From NCBI GenBank assembly GCA_965153455.1, contig OZ234495.1, positions 24,982,875 to 25,046,874 of the forward strand: 64,000 nucleotides of DNA, in the 5' to 3' direction. This DNA is from Sphagnum compactum (lineage: Eukaryota > Bryophyta > Sphagnopsida > Sphagnales). Position 1 is the first letter of the stretch, and the number at the start of each line of letters is the position of its first letter. Shown here piece after piece: positions 23,701 to 35,545 of the stretch. The translations under genes and the position numbers were made by a program. Under the pieces are notes generated by a model that worked only from the letters and a program-made list of their open reading frames with translations, made no database searches and had not been told where the DNA came from.

Positions 23701-26040
23701 GATAATTTTTCACTAGTTTTCCTTTGCAATCATAGTACATGAATGGATTTGGCACTAATTACTTCTTTTTTTAATTTTTTTTTTTTTCAAAATTTTATCA
23801 CCTAAAATTCATTTCCAAATTTCAAATTGCAAAAGGTTTTAGAAACTTAAGAATAGGATTACTAAAATGGTTTTCAACATGTCAATTGTGAACTTTTGAA
23901 AGCAAATGGTAGAACCAATGACGGTGTTCTAGAAAGAAAGCATGAATGGTTCTCCAAGGAGAAAACACTTGAAGAGACAATCCATAAGGTACAAAGAAAT
24001 GAAATTTCATTACTAGAATTAGTGGTTTGATTTTCTCATATTATGGAGCTCTTCCTTGATGACTTTGATTTAAGGACAAGATTGCATCTCTATGGTGCAA
24101 TAAGAGGGGGTTGTTTGTGTATTGGAAATGGTGACCAAGGAGCATAACCAAGGATGCTTGCAGTCCATTGAGCTTTTTTTTGCATGGCAAAAGTAGTTTT
24201 ACTAAAGATAATTACAAGAATGTCTAATGTTGGGAGTGCAAGGGAAAATGGAGTATTTGGTGCCAAGGAAAATGACAAACCAAATGAAATGTTGGTTAGT
24301 TAATTGCATTATGTTGTTTTGTGATTTGATGCAAGGATGTTTTAATGTTTGATGCAAAATATAGTGTATTTTTAAAAACATTATTATCATTTGCAGATAT
24401 TGGCTTTTCAAAATCAAAAGCTTAGCTTGTCAAGTTGAGTTGTTTGTTGTCTCATCGTGAGGAATGGTTTTATAGGTAAGAATTTTTGCCATTTGTCTCA
24501 AGGTTATCAAAATACTTCACTATTCTATTTTCATTGAAAGGTATTCACAACAAAATGTCACTCGGTGTTTATTGTGCATTACATCAATTGTTGACTTGAT
24601 GACAATAACAATTATGCCTATTTTAATGAATGAATAGTTCTAAGCACTTGAATGGAACATATTTGACAACCTCATATTTTTTATTTTCTTTTGGGTTGAA
24701 CTTTGTATATGTTTTTACACTTGTAAATCAAATTTTTTTTGATGTTTTCTGCCATTTAATATTTCAATTGTTTGAAAAAAATTAAGGCTTAAAAAATGTT
24801 CACACAATTTTATCACCTTTGAAAGAATTGGTATTTGTCCATGTATCTTGGTGATAATCTCATTCATTTGAAATGTTTCTATAATGCAACCCAAAAATAT
24901 TTTTAAATATTATATTGTAATTTCAAATGCATTTTCTGAAATAAATAAACTTGGGCTTCGCGTTGCTACGCACTACCAATGACGATTTTCCTTTTTATTA
25001 TGTTCCCGTATAATTATTAGTAATTCATCATTATTTATGTCACTGTCAAATTTAATTTCAATTAATATAAATATCATGAACATGAAAAAACACGTGTTAA
25101 TTTGTCTTTTCATATCCATGTTGGTGGGTAAGGAAAGAGATGAAATAGTTACAAAAATAAAAGATAGTTATTAGGAAAAGACTATATTAGGAAAGGAGTG
25201 AAGTAGTTATAAGGATAAGAGCTAGTTATTTTTTAAAAAGGTAAGATAATTAGATTTGAAAATGAAATAATTATCCTTGGAAATGTCTTTGAATTGTCAA
25301 AGAAAATAAACATACAAAAAATTATGCAAAATCAATTAATGAACCTACAAAATTTAATAAAAAACCACCCATATATCAACTCTTCAAAAAACCACCCATT
25401 TATTGAGGAGTAAACATAAGAACCCTCTCATTCATATGAACACTTTCTGGGGATGCCCACTATTGATGCAAAACATCGAAACAAATTCTCATTTTTTGTA
25501 CTAAGATATTTGAACAGTTCTTTTGAAAACTTGTAGTTTGGGATGCTCTCAATATTTGATGCTACATTTTTAAAAATGAGAGAAAAAAAACAACTACAAC
25601 AACAACAATGGTCCAATGATTTTTTATGTGATTAATTTTCATCAAAATGTGAAAAAAAATTCTGAAAAGAATATATTATGTCATAATCTTTTCTTAAACA
25701 TTCGCCAAAAAAACAATATTAACACAAATCGTCAAATTTTACCACAATTGCCTACAATATGATAAGATGCTTAAGATTTTTTTACTTTCATATTTTGAGT
25801 ATTGCCAAATTTGGCTAAATATACTCCTGGTGGAATGCCACTTGAGCAACATCGCAAAATTGAAAAATAATAATAATACATAAATAAAATTGCGACAACC
25901 TTTCCTCAACTGAGACAATGAGCCACAAATTAAAGCAAACGATTTTTGAAAAAAAGAGGGGAGAAAAAAAGAGAATTGAAATGTGAATGAAAAAAGAAAA
26001 CGGACCCAAAAAAACAGTAATAACAGAAAACCATGGAGTG
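20745..26040. other. Intergenic between MLO and calmodulin
   Basis: The first few hundred bases should hold the MLO 3' UTR. After about 21130 the sequence is AT-rich with no coding signal. A short telomere-like CCCTAAA pair lies near 21105. A weak ~60-bp duplication (AAAGGTGATGGTATG at 22309 and AAAGGTGATTGTATG at 22370) and a perfect palindrome at 23020-23055 are present. Otherwise I see nothing supportable. Confidence 0.5.
23020..23055. repeat. Perfect 36-bp palindrome
   Basis: Arms of 18 bp meet without spacer at 23037/23038, centred on GAATTC, with left arm AAAAAATGTTGATTAGAA. The palindrome stands in AT-rich intergenic DNA and could extrude a cruciform. Confidence 0.95.
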
Positions 26041-26336
26041 ACACGCGTCTGTCAGGCATTGGGTGGTGAGTGGGTCCCATGTGAACGCGGTATCGTGGAA
26101 AAGCGCGTGAACGTGCCCTCGCGTGAACGTGCGTTCGCCTCTGCTACCGCCTTTTCTCTCGTCACTGTCCGAGCTGTTGTGCGCTTGGCAGGCCCGTCTT
26201 CTCCGTTCCTTTTTGCTGCCTGACTGCCTGCTGCAGACGTGCGCGCGCGGGAAGGAGTTGCGTTTCACATCGCAGCAGCGGCCGAGAAGGGGGAGCGAGA
26301 AAGAAGAAAGGAGCGCAAGGAAAGATTGCGGGGAAC
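26041..26336 (+). promoter_or_regulatory. Calmodulin upstream region with CGCG boxes
   Basis: A GC-rich island directly upstream of the calmodulin start. It has five matches to the (A/C/G)CGCG(C/G/T) box bound by CAMTA factors: 26043, 26085, 26103, 26241 and 26245. It also has a direct repeat of GCGTGAACGTGC at 26105-26116 and 26121-26132, spaced 16 bp. CAMTAs are themselves calmodulin-binding. No TATA box is obvious, and part of the block may be transcribed as 5' leader. Confidence 0.5.
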
Positions 26337-26359
26337 AAGTAACAACAACAAGCAACAAC
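26337..26359 (+). promoter_or_regulatory. CAA-rich leader just before the calmodulin ATG
   Basis: The last bases of the 5' leader are AACAACAACAAGCAACAAC directly before ATGG. Such unstructured CAA tracts are known to favour ribosome scanning. The ATGG context supports this start codon. Confidence 0.6.
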
Positions 26360-27929
<1,570 letters not shown>

Positions 27930-29222
27930 GCTGCAGAATTCTTTTCAGAAGTAAGTACATGGCAGGAACTCCACTTCTACCTTGTTCCTGCTAGGGTACT
28001 AAAAGTACAGTAGGTGTGTAGGAACTTTGTTGGTTGCCTCTTCCACGTTGAATTGATACCAGGATTCTTGCTTGGAGGGCTTGCTCTGTGACCAATGTTT
28101 GAGCATTGCTTCTGATGCATTTATGAAGTTGTGGACAATGTTTGTAGACAGTGGCATAAAACTATGTGAATTTGGGTGCATAATGGCTGATTATCTTCAC
28201 ATCGCTTCACACAGAGACTGCTGTGGTTGAGCTTGTCAGCCATGTCTTGCCTCCACTCTCAAATGTCACCCATATTACTATGCATTGTAGTCTACCATGT
28301 TCTTTCCCATTTTGTTTGGGACCTCTATTATCTACTGCGGAAAGGCCCAGCCCGGTTTAACTACACTAAACTGGGTGTGCATATCAAAACAAAATGGCCC
28401 TCTGACATTGTGGGAAGGAATTGCACACCTCCTGTGGGAGATTTTGTTTTCTCCATCCCCTCCTGCAGAGGTTTTCTCCTTTTTCATTGTGCTCCTCTCC
28501 AGCATCTTCAAGTTCCTCTGTCTTTACGCTGTGTAAAGCCCCAGTCATTATGCTGAGTAAAGTCCTGGTCCTAGGGATTTACCCTACACAAAATTGAGGA
28601 GACAATGCAAAAGTTAGCTAGTGATTGAAGGAGCAATAAAATATAAGTACCTGTCATAGCTTAGTTATTTTTTCATTGTAACTCCAAAGCTCACATGGGT
28701 TGTTGATGCTTACTTCATAACTGAGCCATTGGTATAGATGCTTTGGGATATGGGGTGGTGAGTCAAAGAATGGGAAGGGGAGTGCAGTTAATGGAGGGGT
28801 GTGTTTCCAAAGCTTAGGTAATGGGATTGGTGTGTGAGGAGGGAAGGCCAAGGAGCTTGATCTTGTTGGAGAAAGGTAAGTGAAGAGAGTTGTTCCAAGT
28901 GGATTGTGGAGAGTGATTGTGAAGAGAAGAAAGGTAGTGGAATAGAGGTAACCATTGAACACAAAATAAAAGGAGGTCAGCTCAGTTGACCTAGGGAAGG
29001 AATGTTGGAGAGTTGCTAAAGGTATCTACAAAAGAAAGGAAACTGAGTATGTGCACAAAGTTTTCCTGTAAAAGGGGGTGAACTCAAGGTAAGAGTTTTC
29101 CCGTGAAGCGGTGAGATCAAAACTCGATGCTACAAAAGTTCATTGGCATGAAACAAAGCTTGAAACTCCTTTTTCCTGTGGTTGTAAAACAAGTTTCAGC
29201 CTGAATTTTAAATTTGGTTTGA
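27930..29222. other. Calmodulin 3' UTR and intergenic
   Basis: The 3' UTR probably occupies the first 300-700 bases. Beyond that, short open frames show no recognisable product. The GC-richer patch 28300-28560 has two overlapping frames with no domain I know. Confidence 0.45.
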
Positions 29223-29244
29223 ACCTAAACCCTAAACCCTAAAC
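29223..29244. repeat. Interstitial telomere-type repeat (CCTAAAC)3
   Basis: Three consecutive copies of the plant telomere heptamer (complement of GTTTAGG) stand alone in intergenic DNA. They are flanked by Thr/Lys-codon-like AAACTTGA words and not by other subtelomeric sequence. Confidence 0.9.
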
Positions 29245-29964
29245 AAGTTCAAAACCAAATTTAAAGTTTCAAAGGCAAGGTTTTGATTCTAGTTCCAAAA
29301 TCAAACTTGATCCTGATTTGATTTTCACTAACCGGAACTAACTGAAATCGATGGTTCTAACCCTCCAAACTGGGTACTCACCAACATTGGTGCAAACCCA
29401 TGACCTTGCTGTGCATGTCCCGGGCAAGGGTGGTGGCACCTCGGATAGGGTGTCACCAGGGTGAGGTCTTGAAAACGATTCTTGTGTGGTGTGGAAGGGA
29501 TTGTATTATTGGAGCCACATCTACAAGCGGCACATATAGGAGAGATCATGCAAATGTACTTCCCAGCGGGGCCATTATGTGAGCCATGGTGTTTGGTACG
29601 TATCATACCTGTGACCACAATTTGTCACTTAATAATTCCTAGAATGAAAAGCCAGAAAAGAATACAAAAATCGAAAGCGTGACAAATACATATATGGAAT
29701 GATTGGTGCTTTGGTTCAATCTTGTTTGTTGGGTGAGTATATAAGCCCCACTTGGCTATGTATATTGGCTTAGTTTCAAGCAACATTGTAGGCATCATTT
29801 GAATGATTGGTAGTAATATAGAGGATCGATTTCAATTTGGAGGCCATGTGCAAAGAGGGGGGAACATTTAAAGGACTATTGAGGAAGTAGGGGATGCTTG
29901 ATAGAAAGGAGGAAGGGAGGGGGCCCATGGGAGTCAAAGGTTGTGTTGAATGTGGGTTGGAGGA

Positions 29965-29965
<1 letters not shown>

Positions 29966-29999
<34 letters not shown>
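29966..29999. repeat. (TG)n microsatellite
   Basis: An uninterrupted run of about 17 TG dinucleotides. Confidence 0.97.
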
Positions 30000-30000
<1 letters not shown>

Positions 30001-31984
30001 AACAATAGAGTGTGAATAGTTTTGGGGGAGTGATATGTGAGGTACAAGATATGGTTTGGGTAGTGGGATGTGTTAGAGTAGTGGGTAGTGCATAGTAGTG
30101 TCAATGATGGCAAAAGAGGGTGGAAGGATGTAAGCTCATTTGTAGTGGTTGGGTAGCATGGGTGTTATATTTGAGTTTGAATTCTTTCTTGGAGTGGACT
30201 TTTGTGTTACAGGCATCCATATTACATTCTGTGTTGGGGAAGACATGCCAATGGAGTGAAGTTGGCTAAGGAGGTATGGCATGGCATGTTGCTTATTTAT
30301 GTTTAAAAAGGAAGTGTTGGTGTTGTACTTTTCTAAAGGTTGAAAAGAGTGAGGTTTCCAAGTGCGGGGTGGGGGATGTTGAAGTGGGAATTACATAACC
30401 CATAACGTTACATAATTATTTGCATATAATACTACTAGTATATTTTGTTTAAATAATAGTTGTGTATGAAAATCGCCTATGACTTGGAATTGTAAATAGT
30501 TTGAAATGAGAAGGACATGTATTCTAATGTATGTTTTGCATTAAAAATTTAGATATATTGATGGGTGTATTGTTAAAGACATTTTTATTTTGCATAATAG
30601 TTTTAACATTAATGTAAAAAAATTGTGGTAGAATGTTGTGTTTCAATGGTGGTAGTATCACTCATATTATATTAAGAAAACTAATGTCATGAAGGGTTTG
30701 TGATGATGTTGAAAATGTATTTTAAATGTTAATGAAATTGATGTTATTTTTCCGCATGACACATTGTAATTTATAGCATTTAACATTTTAATGTCATTAT
30801 AAACAAATGAAGTTCGTTGTACATTTTCATTAATATATCACATGGTTCATCATTAATGTTTTGAATTCATTAACATTTTTGTTTAATTGAATTGCAAGAC
30901 CTAAATGTATCATAATACCATTGATATTAAATGGGCCATCATTTTTTATATTTAATACTTAAAAATGCATTGTATAATACAAATAAGTGTAATTTTCTTA
31001 CATACTTGCACCTCCATTTAGAAAGATATGTACAGGTTTTGTTGGATTTATATTTTTAATATGTAGTATGTCATCACCAATGTTTCATTGTTCATCATTT
31101 AATTGTTTCATTATGATGAAAAATCTTTGTATGGTATAGGTTTATCTGCTTGTTGACAAAATTTGTGAATTACTTTGTTGTTTCTTTATTGTTGCTTTGC
31201 TTATGATTTTTTTATGATGGATCATATTCTTTAATTTGTTCAACATTAGTAAATATGAGTTTTTTTGGATTAATTTCATTTTCAGTTTGTTGCAAATTTG
31301 TAATAAATTATCTTATTCATTTGTTTCATGAATTTAGTGTTTTTTAAAATTGAGCTTGCAAATTTCCCCATTAATCATCCTATTTCAAATTGAACAAAAA
31401 TTACATACAAATTGTTTACAAAGCTTTTCAACTTTATCCTTTTGTTTTACATAAACATTTTTCCACAAAACATGATCATTTTTTTAAAACATTTTTTATC
31501 GATGCAATGGTTTAAGCAAAAACAATAAAATTATAATTTTTTTTGGGTTTTTGTGATGATTAAAAGAAACCCAACAAATGATTTTCTCATTTAATAATTT
31601 CTAATCATCATTAATAACAAATTCTACTAGGGAAAGATGATCTAAACTTTCATTTTGATTCTTATAACTATCAATAATGGATTTACAATTTTTTGTCAAA
31701 GTTGAAGGTAAATCACCTAGGGCTTTTTTGTAGTAGTAATATAAATGTTAAATCATGTTCTTCAAAAGATTATGCAAATTGTGTTGCTTGTTGTGCCAAT
31801 TTGTTGAACATTCAAAAATGTATTTTCCATTTTATAATTTATGTAGATGATTTGGCTTGTTCGCTTTTACCTTTCTTTTATATTAATTGCACTTTTCATG
31901 TCACATACGTACCTATTTGAGTTAAATAAGAAGTGCAATATGCAATTGCTACATATGGATCTAATATGAATTGCTTCCCATAAT

Positions 31985-31986
<2 letters not shown>

Positions 31987-32027
<41 letters not shown>
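31987..32027. repeat. (AT)n microsatellite
   Basis: An uninterrupted run of about 20 AT dinucleotides. Confidence 0.97.
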
Positions 32028-32030
<3 letters not shown>

Positions 32031-32279
32031 CATTTGTTCATATATCATATTTTGGTTTATGTTTCAAGACTAGCGTTGATTTGTATAAAGTGCATCATAA
32101 AACTAATTTTTATATGTATTTTCATCTAATTTCAAATCCAAAAAGAAATCATCAAATGTAACATCTTCATATAAACCCAACTTGACTAAATTTGAAAATG
32201 CAATCTTGTTTTTCTAAAAAAACATAATATTTGCTTGTGTTTCTTTAGAGTTTTTAAATAATGAAACCAACAAATTGGT

Positions 32280-33100
32280 ATATGACTAAGGTCCTACATG
32301 ACTATGATCTTACAACTACATGACTAATAGGCATTTTGAAAGAGGTGTACTGATCTACCTATGTAAGTTATAGGCATTTAGCCTAGATATTTATAACTAT
32401 GTTTGATAGCTAGATAACTAAGTTAGGATATATACATAAGTAAATTACCTAGGTAGGTAAGTTATGTTTAAAAGCTAGTTAAACTAAGTAAGTAGGTCAC
32501 ATAGGCTAAATAGGCTAAGCTAGTTGAGCTAGGTAAGTAGGAGAAATAGGTATGTAAGAAAGCTTAAATAGCCCTCAAGTAGCCAAGGTAACTCCTAAAT
32601 AGTCTAGGTAGCCCCTAAATAGCTCTTAGATAACCTAAACAACACCTAAATACCCCCCTAGGTAAGCACAGGTAGATGGCCTATGTAGCCTAGGCAATCC
32701 CTACATTAGCCCCTAGATAACCTAGGTAAATCCAAGGTAGCTTTTTAAGTAGCCCTTAGGCAACCCCTATGTAATGTAAGTAGCCTAAGGTAGGTTGAGT
32801 ATGTCACTTAAATAGATTAGAAAAAGTGCTTATTAAAATGTGATTATTATTTATGTTACATTTAAAAAATGGTGGAATGGTAATGACTTTGCCCCTCAAT
32901 GTGAAGGTGAGGGGATAAAATCCTTACCCTAGCAACCTATCTATCCTAGTAGAGGTTAGGTAGGTAAGGTGCCTATTTTAAGTTGAGTTCTCTAGGCTCA
33001 ACCACCTAAACTCTTAGTCCACTTTTTAGCCTAGGCTCCTTACGCTCCACTCGTTAGGCTAGGTCACCTAGCTTAAACCAACCTCGGGTAGGTCACATGG
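32280..33100. repeat. Degenerate CCTA/TAGG-rich short repeat tract
   Basis: The words TAGGTAAG, CTAGGTAG, CCTAAATAG and AGCCTAGG recur in both orientations every 8-12 bases through about 800 bp. The first half is mainly TAGGTA and the second mainly CCTA. No exact unit survives. It is not a gene and is unlike the flanking AT-rich DNA. Confidence 0.65.
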
Positions 33101-33731
33101 TGTTAATTCTTCAACTTGTAGGTTGTCAAATGTCAACATTTCAGTGGTAAAAATATATATTTTTTGCATTTAATTAATGCCAATCCAACAGTTCAAGATG
33201 GTCCATCTAATTGTTGGATGTATCCTCCATGATTATGTCCACAATGACTACAATCATGGAGGCCTAATCACTAATGTCTTTTGTGATTGCAACCTTGAAA
33301 TCATGTAGTTGTAGAAACCATAACTCCCCATTGACTGTTAGTCATGGAGTCCATAGTCTTCTAAACAAGTACAAATGTAGTTGTCTATATAACCATATAT
33401 GTTAGGTGTAATGTTAAATATTTGTTAAAAAAGTGTTCAATGGCATCATTTCAAGAAACACCATATCGAAGAGCATTTGTTGACCACAATAATCTATCTC
33501 ACCCAAAAGAAAAACTTGACCAAATGAAATGTCGTTTTTTCTGAAATTTAACTTTCAAAAAAAATTCTTTTTATTATAATAAAAGCATGCACATGTAACA
33601 AGGTCTTTTTTTTTTAATTCTTATATTATTTTCATTTTCACTTTTTGTATTTTTTCCCTAGTTATGTATTGAATGTGTAATTCTTTTAATATTTTTACAA
33701 GTATTGATTTGGTCACTAAGAAAAAAAATGC

Positions 33732-35545
33732 ATGGAATTCTCGGCTTGCAAGATACATATGTCAAGGTTGGGCAGTATGAATGAGAAGACACTTGAACTT
33801 TTCCACCAAATGCAACCAGAGGGGATGATTGCAGATGGATTCACATTTGTTCAACTGCTTGATGCTTGTGTTAGTTTACAAGCACTTGAAGAGGGCAGAC
33901 ACATTCATATGCAGATCATTGAATGGGGCTGTGAGTCAGATGCCTATGTGGGTAGTAGCCTTGTTGACATGTATTCCAAGTGTGGAAGCATAGAGGATGC
34001 TTGGAGAGTGTTCAATAGGATGCCAGAATGCAACGTGGTTGCTTGGAGTGCCATGATTTTGGGACATGTGAAGTCTGGCCAAGGCCAGAAGGAACTGGAA
34101 TTATCTCGTCAAATGCAGCAGCAAGGGGAGACCGTGTCACCTTTGTGGGAGTGCTGATTGCTTGTGCCAGAGTAGCAGCCCTGGAAGACAGCAGGCATGT
34201 TCATGAAGAAATCGTTTGAAATTGGTGTGGAATCCAAAGCATTTGTGTGTAATAGCCCAGTTGACATGTATACCAAATGTGTGAGTATGGAGGATGCTTG
34301 GAAAGTGTTTAACAGGATGCCCACTCGCAATATGATTGCTTGGAGTGCCATGATTTTTGGACATGTGAAATGTGGGCAAGGGCACAAGGCATTAGCTTTA
34401 TATTGACAAGTGCAATGAGAAGAGGTGGAGCCAGACCCCATAAATTTTGTGGGAGTCCTGAATGCATGTGCTAGTGTAGCAGCTCTTGAAGAAGGCAGGC
34501 ATATTTGAGGAATGAATTATTCAATGTAACTACAAGTCTGATATTTTTCTAGACTGTAGCCTTGTTGACATGCATGCTAAATGTGGGAGCTTGGAGGATA
34601 CTTGGAGGGTATTTAACAAGATGCCCCCATTCATGATATGGTTTCTTGGACTACCATGCTTGGAGGCTATGCCATGCATGGCCAGGGCAAGGAAGCCCTT
34701 AGACATTTTGAGCAGATGTGTGAAAAAGGTGTAGAAATAGATAAGATCACTTTTATTTCTCTTCTGTCAGCTTGTAGCCATGCAGACCTAGTGGATGAAG
34801 GCCTCCACTATTTTGAATCCCTGCACTTAGTTTATGGTATTTCTGCAACAGTTGAGCACTATGTCTGCATTATTGATCTTCTTGCTCAAGCTGGCTGTCT
34901 GGAGGAGGCAGATGATCTGATTAATATGATGTTCTGCGCACCACATGCTGTTGTGTGGATGACCTTGCTTTGTGCTTGCAGTATGCATGGTAATTTGGAG
35001 ATGGGAGAACATATTGCAAAACAAGTTGTTGAATTGGACTAAGGAAACTGGACTAGCCTGGCTATGTGCTGCTATCGAACATATATGCTTTTGCTTGCAA
35101 GTGGGATCTGTGTGCCAATGTCCAATGACAGATCCCGGAAAGAGGTGTGAAGACACAGCTGGAGTGCACCTGGATTGAGATGAGTAATGAGGTATACACC
35201 TTTGTATTGGATGATCAACATCCTCAAATGACTGAAATTTTTGCAGAGCTAAAGCGATTATCCAGGCATATGAAGAATGCTGGGTATTTGTCAGACACCA
35301 AATCCATGCTACATGACATATACGTGGAAGAAAAGGTTTCCATTTGTGTCAACACAGTGAGATGTTGGCCATTGCATTTGGGCTCATCAGCACATGTGCT
35401 GATACTCCATTCTGTATTTGCAGGAATCTGTGGATGTGTGGTGACTGCCATGTTGCCACCAAGTTCATTTCCAAAATAGTTAAGGGATACAAAACACTTC
35501 CATCACTTTGAGGATGGGCTTTGTTCTTGCAGTAATTATTGGTGA
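33732..35545 (+). pseudogene. DYW-type PPR protein pseudogene
   Basis: Plant PPR proteins of the PLS-E-DYW class bind and edit organellar RNA. The reading frame opens with PPR repeats of fern-like wording (ALEEGRHIHMQIIEWGCES, YVGSSLVDMYSKCGSIEDAW, NVVAWSAMILGHVKSGQG) and continues through further repeats (ALEDSRHVHE, SAMIFGHVKCGQGHKAL, TTMLGGYAMHGQGKEAL, LLSACSHADLVDEGLHYFES). It then has an E/E+ region (TWIEMSNEVYTFVLDD, HPQMTEIFAELKRLSRHM). The final bases 35495-35545 encode [15 protein letters not shown] and TGA, the DYW terminus. It is broken: frame changes near 34125, 34200, 34625 and 35045, and in-frame stops near 34404, 34506 and 35040. The DYW zinc and glutamate region is split between frames. 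There is no intron, as usual for this family. The 5' end is probably missing. Confidence 0.93.

Larger units (their letters stand above)
29245..33731. other. Intergenic with simple repeats, no gene recognised
   Basis: A GC-richer block at 29330-29640 has open frames on both strands but no domain I recognise; it may be a repeat or RNA-derived element. A (TG)17 run is at 29966-29999 and an (AT)20 run at 31987-32027. From 30400 to 32270 the DNA is strongly AT-rich. 32280-33100 is a separate CCTA/TAGG-rich tract. Nothing else is supportable. Confidence 0.5.

Noticed and set aside
29328-29640. Possible tRNA- or SINE-like segment with GGTGGCACCTCGG words
   Set aside because: I could not fold a cloverleaf or find convincing A and B boxes; it is left as an unassigned GC-richer block.
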